A DNA stretch of 62,147 bases from DLAJ01 sp023663615 (GCA_023663615.1 JAMPHA010000012.1:1-62147); one strand, 5' to 3'; counted from the stretch's first letter, positions 34,015-43,227 are shown. Notes: generated from the sequence alone by a model not told the origin. Numbers and translations: made by a program.

Positions 34015-34072
34015 GGGAAGATTTTTGCAGGAAAACTTGCATTTTTCCATATTCTTCCTGCAAAAATTTCCC
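34015..34072 (-). promoter_or_regulatory. Long inverted repeat in the leader of the kinase gene
   Basis: GGGAA-G-ATTTTTGCAGGAA (34015-34033) is complementary to TTCCTGCAAAAAT-TTCCC (34055-34072), with an inner GGAAAA/TTTTCC hairpin. No T-tract follows on the minus strand, so it is more likely an RNA structure or operator than a terminator. Confidence 0.5.
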
Positions 34073-34158
34073 TTTCGCTCATTGTATCACAGCCGCGCCG
34101 CCCATTTCATTAAAGTTTCATAAAATTCCCCGCCTTTTTTCCATACCGAAGCAGTTCC

Positions 34159-35604
34159 TTACCTCTTCAGCATCTCCTCGACAAAAATCCCGTATCCGCG
34201 TGTGGGATCATTGACAAGCACGTGCGTTACCGCGCCGACAAGCCTGCCGTTTTGGATGACCGGACTGCCGCTCATGCCCTGCACAATACCGCCCGTCAGC
34301 GCGATCAGCCTTCTGTCCGTGACCTGTAATGTGATCCCCTTATTCACGTTCTGGCTGTCATAGTCTAAGGCAATGATCTCAATATCATAGTATTTTGCCT
34401 CTCCGTCAACATTACAATATATCTGCGCGGGACCGACGCTGACATCCTGTTTTAATCCGATCTCCACCGGCGGGGAATCAATCTGCTCCATCAGTCTCGC
34501 ATTTACTTCGCCGTGGATCCCCGCCGCAGTGTTCTCCGTCACGCTTCCAAGACGGTTACTGTCCGTATAGCGGATGATCCCGGTCAGTTCCCCCGGAACT
34601 CCTTTCTTTCCTTTTGTGATCCCGATAATATCCGTACGGTAAAGCGCACCGTCGTAAAGTTCGAGCATCACGCCAATATCACTGTCGCTCACGCCGTGGC
34701 CGAGCGCGCCGAACTCCCCATCTGCATCCACATAAGTGAGCGTCCCGATTCCCTGGGCGCTGTCCTTGATCCAGATGCCGATCTTATACTCCCTGTCCTG
34801 ATCGCGCACGGGGCGCACCGCCACGTCAAACTGCTCTCCGCCGCGCTCGATCGTCATGACCATGACTTCTCCGCCCGACTGCGCCACCCGCGAAACAAAA
34901 TCACTTTTTCCTTTTACCTGCGTGCCGTTTACGGTCAATATATAATCTCCCACACGCAATACATGTTCCGCAGGCATCACGACATTACCGTACTCATCGA
35001 TAAAATCGCTTGTACCGATCACCAGTACGCCCGGCGTCTTCACATAGATACCGATCGGCAGCCCTGCCGGATAGACCATCGACTCATCAATCACCTCGAT
35101 CTGCACCGTCTTAAACGGGATCAGACCGAACAGCCGAAGCTCCGCGCGGTAACTGTTCTCCGCGTTCGCCACAAACGTCACGTCCGCGGAAAGATTGACC
35201 GGAATACGCCCGATGATGCTTTCCGCATCCGCTTCGCTGATCTCCGGTGCGCCGTCATCCGCCTGTCCGTTTCCAGTTTCCCCGTTTTTTTCCTCTTCTC
35301 CGTCTGCCAGACGCGCCGCTCCCGGTGCGCCCTGCTGTCCGTCAAGCTCGTTTATGACGGCGCGGGCCCGCCTGCTTGTGCCCGCCGTCATGATAATCTC
35401 CCCGGAAAGCGGTACATGAAAAGAAAGCTCCGACTCCTCGCCCGCCTTTAAGTAGATCGTATCCGGCACCGTCTGATAAATGTCCACGATCATGATCGCG
35501 CAGATCGTTCCTATCGAAAAAAATAAAATCATCCACAAAAATATCCGATACGCTCTCCGATGTTTCCCGTTGACCGCATTAGTCACTTCCATATTCCTGC
35601 CCAT
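34159..35604 (-). CDS. spoIVB: SpoIVB peptidase (S55), sporulation signalling protease
   Basis: 481 residues. Made in the forespore, SpoIVB crosses into the intermembrane space and cleaves SpoIVFA to activate pro-sigma-K processing. One N-terminal membrane helix (residues 20-42), a PDZ domain (VGDYILTVNGTQVKGKSDF), and the S55 peptidase domain with His in ALGHG and the catalytic Ser445 in VQGMSGSPVIQ. A Gly/Glu-rich insertion lies at about 90-120. It is preceded by recN and a terminator. Confidence 0.95.
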   Translation of the reverse strand: MGRNMEVTNAVNGKHRRAYRIFLWMILFFSIGTICAIMIVDIYQTVPDTIYLKAGEESELSFHVPLSGEIIMTAGTSRRARAVINELDGQQGAPGAARLADGEEEKNGETGNGQADDGAPEISEADAESIIGRIPVNLSADVTFVANAENSYRAELRLFGLIPFKTVQIEVIDESMVYPAGLPIGIYVKTPGVLVIGTSDFIDEYGNVVMPAEHVLRVGDYILTVNGTQVKGKSDFVSRVAQSGGEVMVMTIERGGEQFDVAVRPVRDQDREYKIGIWIKDSAQGIGTLTYVDADGEFGALGHGVSDSDIGVMLELYDGALYRTDIIGITKGKKGVPGELTGIIRYTDSNRLGSVTENTAAGIHGEVNARLMEQIDSPPVEIGLKQDVSVGPAQIYCNVDGEAKYYDIEIIALDYDSQNVNKGITLQVTDRRLIALTGGIVQGMSGSPVIQNGRLVGAVTHVLVNDPTRGYGIFVEEMLKR

Positions 35605-35650
35605 GCCTTTCCGTCTCTCTTAATCCGGGTATCATAAGCAGACATGAATA

Positions 35651-35674
35651 AAGAGAGACTTGTCAGTCTCTCTT
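35651..35674. terminator. Terminator between recN and spoIVB
   Basis: Perfect AAGAGAGACT, loop TGTC, AGTCTCTCTT. On the minus strand it lies downstream of recN and upstream of spoIVB, so spoIVB should have its own (forespore) promoter. Confidence 0.75.
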
Positions 35675-35793
35675 AGTATGCAGCGATATTTTGATTTTAT
35701 GGATGCCGTCCTTATTTTTTGATGGCAAATTTTTCTGAAATATTACGATTTGTGACCGCCCCGAACCGCACTGCGCCTGCGGGAAAACCGAAA

Positions 35794-37485
35794 TCATCCC
35801 TGTTTGACTTCCTGCGCCATCCGTTTCATCTCCGCAGCGTTTGTGAGCGCCGCCTCCGTGATCTGACCGCCGCCGAGCATCCTCGCCAGCTCCTCCAAAA
35901 GCGCCTGCTCCTCCACCAGATCAATCCGCGTCACTGTCCTGCCGTCCTTCGTTTCTTTGACAATGACAAAATGGGTATCCGCCATCGCCGCGATCTGCGG
36001 AAGATGCGTAATACAAATGACCTGGCTGTTCCTTGCGAGCGCGCCGAGCTTCTCTGAGACAAGCCATGCCGTTTTTCCGCTGATACCGGCATCGATCTCA
36101 TCAAAGATCATCGCGTCGATACCGTCCTTATCCGCCTTCAATGTCTTTAATGCAAGCATGATGCGGGATAGCTCGCCGCCGCTCGCCACCGTGGAAAGCG
36201 GCTTATAAGGTTCTCCTGGATTCAAAGAGAGCTGGAATGTGATCCTGTCATATCCGTCCGCCGTATAGCGCCCTTCCTCCGGCGCCACGTCAATCTGCAC
36301 GCCCGCCTGCAAAAAGTTTAATTCCTGAAGCGCCGCGCTCAGTTCCTTTGCAAGCTGCTGCGCCGTTTTTTTGCGCAAAGCGGATACCGCTTCGCAAAGC
36401 GCGCGCAGTTCCCGCTCCGACTGCATTCGTTTTTCCCGCACGCGCTGCTTATATGCGTCAAAATCGCTCATCTGCTCCAGATAAGTCTGCTGTTTCTCCA
36501 AATATGCATGGATCTGCCCGATGGAGTCGGCGTGATACTTGCTTTTCAGATGATTGATGAGATCAAGGCGCGTCTCCACTTCATGAAATTCCCGCTCATC
36601 AAACTCCATGTCGGAAATATAGTCGGACAAATCTCTGTTAAAATCACTGAGCAGCGCGTCGATATTCGCAAGCTGTTCCTCCAGGCCGGACGCCTCCACG
36701 TCCAAAGCAGCCACGCTCCTCATTTCCATCACCGCCGCGCCGATGAGCGTTCCTGCGTTCCCGGATTCACCATCCCCCGTGACGCTGTATGCGCGCTGTA
36801 CATGCTCCATGATCTTTTTTCCGTTCATCATTTTATGATAACGGCGTTCCAGCTCCTCATCTTCTCCTTCCGTGAGTGCTGCCTGTTCAATTTCGGAAAC
36901 CTCGAACTGTGCCAGCGCGATCTCACGTTCGCCCGCATCCTCTTTTTCCTGTACGGCAAGCTCCTCGTCCCTGCATGCGCAAAAAGAACGATATGCTTCC
37001 CGCATCTGTTCTGACAGACTCTGCATCTGCGCTCCCGCATAGCCGTCAAGATACGCCCGCTGTTCTTTCTCGTGAAGCAGCAGTTGATTATCCCGCTGCC
37101 CGTGAATATGCAGCAGCACCTCGGCAAGCTGCGCGAGCTGTTTTGCCGTCACGGTCTCCCCGCACACCTTGCAGACGGAACGCTTTTCGGAGATCCGCCG
37201 CTGCACGATCACGATGCCGTCCTCCTCCGCCGTCAGTTCCAGTTCTTCCAGACGACGGCGCTGCAAATCGTTCTCCAATTGAAATACCATCTCAACGACC
37301 GCCTGCTCCGCACCGCTCCTGATGCAGTCCTTGTCCGCTTTTGCTCCGAGCGCCAGATTGATCGAGCCGAGCAGGATGGATTTTCCTGCGCCCGTCTCGC
37401 CGCTTAAAATATTCAGCCCCCTGGTAAATTCGATTTCCGCCTCGTCAATGAGAGCAAGATTTTTCACGTGTAAACTCAGTAACAT
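35794..37485 (-). CDS. recN: DNA repair protein RecN
   Basis: 563 residues. An SMC-like ATPase recruited to double-strand breaks. Walker A is LSGETGAGKSILLGSI near residue 30; two coiled-coil arms flank a central hinge (about 160-390); the ABC signature is TVASGGELSRIMLALK and Walker B is MIFDEIDAGISG. The C-terminal region has ICITHLPQIAAMADTHF. AAGGAG stands before the ATG. It follows argR, separated by the 38-bp repeat array. Confidence 0.96.
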   Translation of the reverse strand: MLLSLHVKNLALIDEAEIEFTRGLNILSGETGAGKSILLGSINLALGAKADKDCIRSGAEQAVVEMVFQLENDLQRRRLEELELTAEEDGIVIVQRRISEKRSVCKVCGETVTAKQLAQLAEVLLHIHGQRDNQLLLHEKEQRAYLDGYAGAQMQSLSEQMREAYRSFCACRDEELAVQEKEDAGEREIALAQFEVSEIEQAALTEGEDEELERRYHKMMNGKKIMEHVQRAYSVTGDGESGNAGTLIGAAVMEMRSVAALDVEASGLEEQLANIDALLSDFNRDLSDYISDMEFDEREFHEVETRLDLINHLKSKYHADSIGQIHAYLEKQQTYLEQMSDFDAYKQRVREKRMQSERELRALCEAVSALRKKTAQQLAKELSAALQELNFLQAGVQIDVAPEEGRYTADGYDRITFQLSLNPGEPYKPLSTVASGGELSRIMLALKTLKADKDGIDAMIFDEIDAGISGKTAWLVSEKLGALARNSQVICITHLPQIAAMADTHFVIVKETKDGRTVTRIDLVEEQALLEELARMLGGGQITEAALTNAAEMKRMAQEVKQG

Positions 37486-37553
37486 TCTATACTCCTTGTG
37501 CCTCTCCGGGCAGGGCGCTTCTCTCTTTACGCACCTGCTTATATCAGACGTTC

Positions 37554-37658
37554 CGTTCCCGCAGACCGACCGGATCTTCTGCCAGCCGTTCAGTCCCCGC
37601 AGACCGACCGGATCTTCTGCCAGCCGTTCAGTCCCCGCAGACCGACCGGATCTTCTCC
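37554..37658. repeat. 38-bp tandem repeat generated from the argR 3' end
   Basis: Units at 37554-37586 (five bases shorter), 37587-37624 and 37625-37658. On the minus strand the first unit met encodes the end of ArgR (KIRSVCGD) and its TGA stop; the next two copies repeat that sequence, including the stop codon, downstream. Nearly identical units imply a recent duplication. Confidence 0.92.
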
Positions 37659-38083
37659 ATCACGATCCGCGTATCCTCCGCGGTCCGCACCGCCGCCATG
37701 ATCGTATCGTCCCCCGCGATACTCCCGACGATCTCTGTAAGCTGCATTGCATCGATCGCCGCCGCGACCGCCATCGCCATGCCGGATACCGTCCTTACGA
37801 CAAGAATATTCTGCGCGCAGTCCATGGAAAGCATTCCCTCGCGCAGCACGCGGATATATTTATCCTCCGGCATATCCGGCTGCACCTTCGGCGCACAATA
37901 TCTCTGTGTACCGTTTTTTCCCTGCAGCTTGATCAATTTCAACTCCCTGATGTCACGCGAAACCGTTGCCTGCGTGACCGAAAATCCCGCGCCGCTCAGC
38001 GCTTCGGCAAGCTCCTCCTGCGTCCCAATATCCTGTTTCTCAATGAGCGTAAGCAGCATTTCCTGCCGTCTCTGCTTCGTCAT
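37628..38083 (-). CDS. argR: Arginine repressor ArgR/AhrC
   Basis: 151 residues. An N-terminal winged helix (TQEELAEALSGAGFSVTQATVSRDIRELKLIK, key residues Q-TVSRDI) binds ARG boxes; the C-terminal domain (SMDCAQNILVVRTVSGMA, then GSIAGDDTIM with the Asp pair contacting arginine) makes the hexamer. Start 38083 (MTKQRRQEM) is canonical; a TTG at 38095 closer to AGGAGG is an alternative. It lies in the nadK-argR-recN order. Confidence 0.93.
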   Translation of the reverse strand: MTKQRRQEMLLTLIEKQDIGTQEELAEALSGAGFSVTQATVSRDIRELKLIKLQGKNGTQRYCAPKVQPDMPEDKYIRVLREGMLSMDCAQNILVVRTVSGMAMAVAAAIDAMQLTEIVGSIAGDDTIMAAVRTAEDTRIVMEKIRSVCGD

Positions 38084-38113
38084 AGCCTGTAACAAGCCTC
38101 CTCCTGTATGATC

Positions 38114-38965
38114 CTAGGATTCCCTCATCTTGCGGTGCAGCACCTCCAGGAACCCCGCGCCGCTTAACTTGACGATCGCGGTCGTGCGCTTGGACCGGAC
38201 GATCCTCATGCGGTCGCCCGCCGCAAGCGCCAGCCCGTAGGCGCCGTCAAAATCCGCTTCCACCTGCTGCGTCCTCCCGTCACGGGCGGGCAGAAGCTCG
38301 ATCTCGATCTCATCATCCGGCGAGAGCACGATGCTGCGCGTATTTAAGGTGTGGGGACAGATGGGCGTAATCACCATCAGTTCCGCCGACGGCTCCACGA
38401 TCGGTCCCCCCGCCGACATATTGTAACCGGTTGAACCGGTCGGGGTCGAGACAATGATGCCGTCCGCGCTGTAGCCTTTCAAAAAATGACCGTTCACAAG
38501 AATATAAAAGTGGAGCATCTGCAGGGAACCGCTCCTTGAAACAACAATGTCATTCAGCGCGTAGCTGCGGCGGCAGTCCCTCTCCCCCGTGATCTGCCCC
38601 TCCAGCATCATACGCCGCTCGATCGTATAATCGTCCTCGCAGAGCCGCGTCAGCGCTCCCGAAAGATTCTCCCTGTCCACCTCCGCAAGGTAGCCGAGCG
38701 TTCCTAAGTTCACGCCGATCAGCGGAATATCCCGGTCAGCCGTGTCGCGCGCCGCCTCTAACAGCGTTCCGTCGCCCCCCAATACAATGATGCACTCACA
38801 ATCCTGCGGAATGTCACCGCTGTCCGTATGATAACGTCCGTCCTTCTCCTCCTGCACATGCACCGTGCAGTGCGCGCCCTGCTTTTGCAGTTCATCCCGT
38901 ATCCGATTTGTCAATACAAGTTCCGCGTCTTTCATGCGGTTCGTAATCAGATAAAATTGCTTCAT
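38114..38965 (-). CDS. nadK: NAD kinase
   Basis: 283 residues. It phosphorylates NAD to NADP. The GGDGT motif (IIVLGGDGTLLEAARD), NLGTLGYLAEV, and the second motif STPTGSTGYNMSAGGPIV are present, with the NAD-binding AD.DGAY region near the end. It overlaps tlyA by 4 bases and precedes argR by 30 bases. Confidence 0.95.
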   Translation of the reverse strand: MKQFYLITNRMKDAELVLTNRIRDELQKQGAHCTVHVQEEKDGRYHTDSGDIPQDCECIIVLGGDGTLLEAARDTADRDIPLIGVNLGTLGYLAEVDRENLSGALTRLCEDDYTIERRMMLEGQITGERDCRRSYALNDIVVSRSGSLQMLHFYILVNGHFLKGYSADGIIVSTPTGSTGYNMSAGGPIVEPSAELMVITPICPHTLNTRSIVLSPDDEIEIELLPARDGRTQQVEADFDGAYGLALAAGDRMRIVRSKRTTAIVKLSGAGFLEVLHRKMRES

Positions 38966-39819
38966 GTTCCTTTCCTTCCGCCGGCATCCAAAGCGTCATG
39001 CGCCTTTTGCACAACGTCTTTTGCCGCCTCTTCCAGCCATGCCCGACCGCCCGTCTCTTGTATCGTCAGTTCCGGCGCGCCATCCCCGCATTTCTGCAAA
39101 AAAGCAAGATACTCAATATTCCCTTCCGGTCCCTTGATGGGCGAATAGTCCAGTCCCCGCACCGCAAAACCGCTGCTCTCGGCAAAAAAAAGAATCCGCC
39201 CGATGACTTCCCTATGTACCGCGACATCCCGCACAACGCCCTTTTTTCCGACCTGCTCCCTGCCCGCCTCAAACTGCGGTTTGATCAGGCAGACCATCGA
39301 CGCCTGCGGCCTTAGAAGCTGCCACGCCGGCTGTAATAGCTTCGTCAGCGAAATAAAAGAAGCGTCGCAAGCCGCAAAATCAAGCGCCTCGTCTATGTCC
39401 TCCGGCTTCATATATCGAAAATTTGTCTTTTCCATGCAGACGACGCGCTCGTCGTTCCGAAGCTTCCACGCAAGCTGCCCGTGTCCCACATCCACCGCAT
39501 ACACTTTTGCCGCGCCGTTCTGAAGCATACAGTCCGTGAAACCGCCCGTCGATGCGCCGATGTCCATGCACACCAGACCGTCCAGCCGGATCGGAAATAC
39601 CTGAAGCGCCTTCGCTAATTTCAGTCCGCCCCTGCCGACATAGGGCAGCGCCGCGCCGCGCACTTCGATTTTGCTTTTTTCCTCATCAAATACGGCTCCC
39701 GCCTTGTCCTCGCGCTGTCCGTTTACAAAAACCTCCCCCGCCATGATGACAAGCTTCGCCTTTTCCCGCGACGGCGCAAGTCCCTGCTTTACAAGAAGTA
39801 CATCCAGCCGTTCTTTCAA
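38962..39819 (-). CDS. tlyA: TlyA-family rRNA 2'-O-methyltransferase
   Basis: 285 residues. An S4 RNA-binding domain (residues 1-62, ERLDVLLVKQGLAPSREKAK) is followed by an FtsJ-like methyltransferase domain with CMDIGASTGGFTDCML and DVGHGQLAWKL. TlyA methylates ribosomal RNA (2'-O-ribose) and affects capreomycin sensitivity; the old name haemolysin is misleading. It is in operon with dxs upstream and nadK downstream (ATGA overlap). Confidence 0.93.
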   Translation of the reverse strand: MKERLDVLLVKQGLAPSREKAKLVIMAGEVFVNGQREDKAGAVFDEEKSKIEVRGAALPYVGRGGLKLAKALQVFPIRLDGLVCMDIGASTGGFTDCMLQNGAAKVYAVDVGHGQLAWKLRNDERVVCMEKTNFRYMKPEDIDEALDFAACDASFISLTKLLQPAWQLLRPQASMVCLIKPQFEAGREQVGKKGVVRDVAVHREVIGRILFFAESSGFAVRGLDYSPIKGPEGNIEYLAFLQKCGDGAPELTIQETGGRAWLEEAAKDVVQKAHDALDAGGRKGT

Positions 39820-39848
39820 GTGTCACACCCCTGTCTCTCTGCTGTCTT

Positions 39849-41708
39849 TCACACGACCTGCGACCGGATCCGCTCCGCGACCGACTCCGCATCCAGACCG
39901 ATTTCTTTTTTTAGCTGCTCCACATTTCCGTGCTCCACATACGCGTCAGGAATCGCAAACGACAACACCTGCGCCTGTGCATGAGGACAATCCGAAAGAA
40001 ACTTCCTGACGCGCTCCCCGAATCCGCCGCTCGCCACGTTTTCTTCCATCGTCACGAGATACAGATGCGTCTGCGCCAGATGCATGAGCAGTTCCTCGTC
40101 GATCGGTTTGACAAAACGGGCGTTGACAAGGCTGACTTTCCGTCCTTCTTTTTTTAACAGTTCACGGACCTCGACCGCAGTCTTTACCATGCTGCCGACC
40201 GCCACAAGCGCGATCTCCTCTTCCTCATAGATCGTCTCCGCTTTCCCGTATTCGATCGGCGCGCGGTATTCCTCCAATCCGTCATACGCCTCGCCGCGCG
40301 GATAGCGCAGCGCGATCGGCGCGTCAAAACCGACCGCAAATTTCATCATATCGGAGAGCTCCCATTTATTTTTGGGCGCCATGATATGCATATTCGGAAT
40401 GGACGATAAGTACGAGAGATCAAAAATCCCCTGATGCGTCTCTCCGTCGCTGCCGACAAGTCCCGCCCGGTCAATGGCAAAAACGACCGGCAGATTCTGG
40501 ATGCACACGTCATGCAGAATCTGATCGTAGGCTCTCTGTAAAAAAGAAGAATAGACCGCAACGATCGGGCGCATCCCGCCCGCCGCTAAACCCGCCGCAA
40601 ACGTGACCGCATGTTCCTCCGCGATCCCGACGTCAAAAAAACGATCCGGATATTTGTTGCGAAAACGCTTTAAGCCCGTGCCGTCCGCCATCGCCGCCGT
40701 GATCGCGACCACGTTTTCATTCCGCTCTCCCAGCTTACACATGACCGTGGAAAAAATATCGGTATAATTCGCCTTGTTTCTCGGATTCCTCGGCAGCCCC
40801 GTCTCCACATAGAACGGCTCCGCGCCATGGAACCGCGCAGGGTGCTTCTCTGCAGGCTCATAGCCTTTTCCCTTCTGCGTCAGAACATGGATGATCACCG
40901 CCTTTTTGAAGCGCTTCGCGTCATTGATGGCGCGGACGATCCCCATGATATTATGTCCGTCCACCGGTCCTAAATAGGTCAGTCCCATGTCCTCAAAAAA
41001 CATGCCCGGCACGACCAGATGTTTCAGGCTGCTCTTGGCGCGCCGGATCGCCGAGACATACGCGTCCCCATGCTTACCCGCACGCAGCTTATTGTAGACA
41101 TCCTCTTTGAGATTTAAGTACGACTGCGCCGTGCGGATACTGCTCAGGTATCGGTTCATGCCGCCGACGTTCTCCGAAATGGACATATTATTATCGTTTA
41201 AGATGATGATAAAATTCGTCTCCAGCTTCGCGGCGTTATTCAACGCCTCATACGCCATGCCGCCCGTTAAGGAACCGTCTCCGATAACGGAGACGATCAG
41301 ATCATTTTTTTGCTGCAAATCGCGTGCCTTGACCAGTCCCAATCCGGCCGAGATGGATGTGGAGCTGTGCCCCGTGTCAAAGCAGTCGCAGTCGCTCTCC
41401 TTGCGCTTCGGGAACCCGCTCATGCCGCCGTATTTGCGAAGCGTCTCAAACCCTTCTTTCCTTCCGGTTAAGAGCTTATGTGTATAGGACTGGTGCCCGA
41501 CGTCCCAGATGATCTTATCCTCCGGAAGATCGAGCGCCAGATGCAGCGCCATCGTCAGCTCCACCACGCCGAGATTCGAACCGAGGTGTCCGCCCGTGAC
41601 GCTGATCTTTTCGATCAAAAATTCGCGGATTTCCTCCGCCAGTTCCGGCAGATCCGCCTTATTTATTTTTTTGATGTCATTTGCCTGTCTGATCTCTTCT
41701 AAATACAT
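39849..41708 (-). CDS. dxs: 1-deoxy-D-xylulose-5-phosphate synthase
   Basis: 619 residues. A thiamine-diphosphate enzyme that condenses pyruvate and glyceraldehyde 3-phosphate at the start of the MEP isoprenoid pathway. The N-terminal domain has SVTGGHLGSNLGVVELT and the ThDP motif VIGDGSLTGGMAYEALNNA (GDG...NN); the central domain has DVGIAEEHAVTFAAGLA with the catalytic Glu; the C-terminal transketolase domain ends near 600. It is next to ispA, giving two isoprenoid steps in one operon. Confidence 0.97.
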   Translation of the reverse strand: MYLEEIRQANDIKKINKADLPELAEEIREFLIEKISVTGGHLGSNLGVVELTMALHLALDLPEDKIIWDVGHQSYTHKLLTGRKEGFETLRKYGGMSGFPKRKESDCDCFDTGHSSTSISAGLGLVKARDLQQKNDLIVSVIGDGSLTGGMAYEALNNAAKLETNFIIILNDNNMSISENVGGMNRYLSSIRTAQSYLNLKEDVYNKLRAGKHGDAYVSAIRRAKSSLKHLVVPGMFFEDMGLTYLGPVDGHNIMGIVRAINDAKRFKKAVIIHVLTQKGKGYEPAEKHPARFHGAEPFYVETGLPRNPRNKANYTDIFSTVMCKLGERNENVVAITAAMADGTGLKRFRNKYPDRFFDVGIAEEHAVTFAAGLAAGGMRPIVAVYSSFLQRAYDQILHDVCIQNLPVVFAIDRAGLVGSDGETHQGIFDLSYLSSIPNMHIMAPKNKWELSDMMKFAVGFDAPIALRYPRGEAYDGLEEYRAPIEYGKAETIYEEEEIALVAVGSMVKTAVEVRELLKKEGRKVSLVNARFVKPIDEELLMHLAQTHLYLVTMEENVASGGFGERVRKFLSDCPHAQAQVLSFAIPDAYVEHGNVEQLKKEIGLDAESVAERIRSQVV

Positions 41709-41736
41709 ATCTGCACCTCTTACGCACTGCCCGCGG

Positions 41737-42804
41737 TCAGCTTGTCCGGTATACCAGCCGCTTTATCAGTTCGGACAGCCATTCATTTTGCACGCTCAGA
41801 TCCGCAAATTCCGTGAGCGCCGCTTCGGAAATGCGTTCCACATCCCGCTTTGCCTGCTCCATTCCGACAAGCGTAACATAGGTCGCCTTATCGTTTTTGG
41901 CGTCGGAGCCCGTCTGCTTGCCAAGTTCTTCCAAGGAGCCCTCCACATCGAGAATATCATCCCTGACCTGAAAGGCGACTCCCACATGCCGCCCGATCCG
42001 CTCCAACCGCTCCACATCCTTCTCCGGCGCGCCCGCCAGAACCGCGCCGATCATGAGCGATGCCTGGATGAGCGCCGCCGTTTTCTTTTCGTGGATAAAA
42101 AGAAGCTGCTCCATCGTCACGCTGTCTCCGCGTTTTTCCGCTTCGACATCCGCGCTCTGTCCGCCGAGCATACCGTCGATACCCGCCTTTTGTGCTAGGA
42201 TACCGACCGCCCTGCCGATCCTGCCGCGAAGCATATTTTTATGCACGCAATCCGCCGTATTTTCCGCCTGTACATGTTCTCCTGCGGTGTCCGCCGCGCG
42301 AAGCGAACTGCCGGACATCGTGCCTTCCGCGGTATCCGCCGTGTGGTTTTGTGCCTGCGTCGCACGACAATCCGCCGCGGCGTCAACTGCCGCAAACGCT
42401 CTCGAAGCCGTGTAAAATGCGTGTGTCAGAAGCCCGTCCCCCGCAAGGATCGCCATCGCCTCTCCATATACGACGTGCGTGGTCTTTCTTCCCCTGCGGT
42501 ACTCGTCGTTATCCATTGCCGGCAGATCGTCATGCACGAGGGAATACGTGTGGATCATCTCGATCGCCGCCATGAACGGCGCGATGACCTGCTCTCCGGT
42601 CTGCGGCGTCGTTTTCTCCTCTTTGGCGTACATCCGATAGGTCTCATACATCATCAGCGGGCGGAGCCGTTTCCCGCCTGCTAACATGCTGTAGTTCATC
42701 GCTTCCGCCGCCGTGTGCTGATACCCTGCTTCCTCCGGAAGATACGTCCGGATCCGTTCCTCTGCGCGGCGCACTTTTTCTTCCTGCTCACTCTCCCAGT
42801 TCAT
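41737..42804 (-). CDS. ispA: Short-chain polyprenyl (farnesyl) diphosphate synthase with an inserted loop
   Basis: 355 residues against about 290-300 for the family. It condenses isopentenyl and allylic diphosphates. The first Asp-rich motif is HDDLPAMDNDEYRRG, the second is FQVRDDILDVEGS; GGKRLRPLM binds diphosphate. The extra length is a low-complexity insertion of roughly 50 residues (about 133-187, rich in Ala, Thr, Asp, Glu and Cys: AENTADCVHKN, then RGRIGRAVGILAQKAG resumes the fold). Start 42804 has GGAGG at five bases and overlaps xseB. Confidence 0.92.
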   Translation of the reverse strand: MNWESEQEEKVRRAEERIRTYLPEEAGYQHTAAEAMNYSMLAGGKRLRPLMMYETYRMYAKEEKTTPQTGEQVIAPFMAAIEMIHTYSLVHDDLPAMDNDEYRRGRKTTHVVYGEAMAILAGDGLLTHAFYTASRAFAAVDAAADCRATQAQNHTADTAEGTMSGSSLRAADTAGEHVQAENTADCVHKNMLRGRIGRAVGILAQKAGIDGMLGGQSADVEAEKRGDSVTMEQLLFIHEKKTAALIQASLMIGAVLAGAPEKDVERLERIGRHVGVAFQVRDDILDVEGSLEELGKQTGSDAKNDKATYVTLVGMEQAKRDVERISEAALTEFADLSVQNEWLSELIKRLVYRTS

Positions 42805-43129
42805 CAAAGCCTCCGTCCCCGTTTATGGCAAGTACTTTTTTCTCCACCCTGTCGATCTGATCGTTGCACGCCTTTAAGAGCCTCATGCCCTCCTCGTACG
42901 CCTGAAAAGACTGCTCCAAACTGATCTCCGGCGACTCCAGCCGCGCGATCAGACTGTCAATGCGCGCAAACGCCTCCTCGATACGATACGATTCCTGCGG
43001 TTCCTGTTCCGCATTGCCGTTCTCGGCACTGCTCCTCTGCTCCTGCGCCGCATTGCCGCTCTTTACACTACCCTGCGGCTCCTGCCGTTCTGCCGCTTCC
43101 CGGTCCTTAACCTGCTTTCGTTCCGCCAT
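42788..43129 (-). CDS. xseB: Exodeoxyribonuclease VII small subunit
   Basis: 113 residues. The core is at the C-terminal two thirds (IEEAFARIDSLIARLESPEI, then SLEQSFQAYEEGMRLLKAC), matching the usual 70-80-residue helical hairpin that coats XseA. An extra N-terminal tail of about 45 residues is charged and repetitive (SGNAAQEQRSS, ENGNAEQEPQES); a shorter start is not obvious, so the tail may be real. It lies between xseA and ispA, overlapping ispA by 17 bases. Confidence 0.88.
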   Translation of the reverse strand: MAERKQVKDREAAERQEPQGSVKSGNAAQEQRSSAENGNAEQEPQESYRIEEAFARIDSLIARLESPEISLEQSFQAYEEGMRLLKACNDQIDRVEKKVLAINGDGGFDELGE

Positions 43130-43227
43130 GCCCGCCGCACGCCCTTTCTGTCAAGTCAAAATCCTGTCCGCCGGAGTGACCCGCACGCACTTTTACGGTA
43201 TCTTTTCCGGCTCCGTCCCTTGCAGGA

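Noticed and set aside
34513..35451. Plus-strand frame opposite spoIVB
   Set aside because: His/Arg-rich shadow translation; spoIVB is unmistakable on the other strand.
37554..37658. CRISPR array or att repeats
   Set aside because: Units are contiguous and derive from the argR 3' end; no spacers or integrase.
38962..39819. Haemolysin
   Set aside because: The S4 plus FtsJ-like architecture identifies an rRNA methyltransferase; the haemolysin name is historical.
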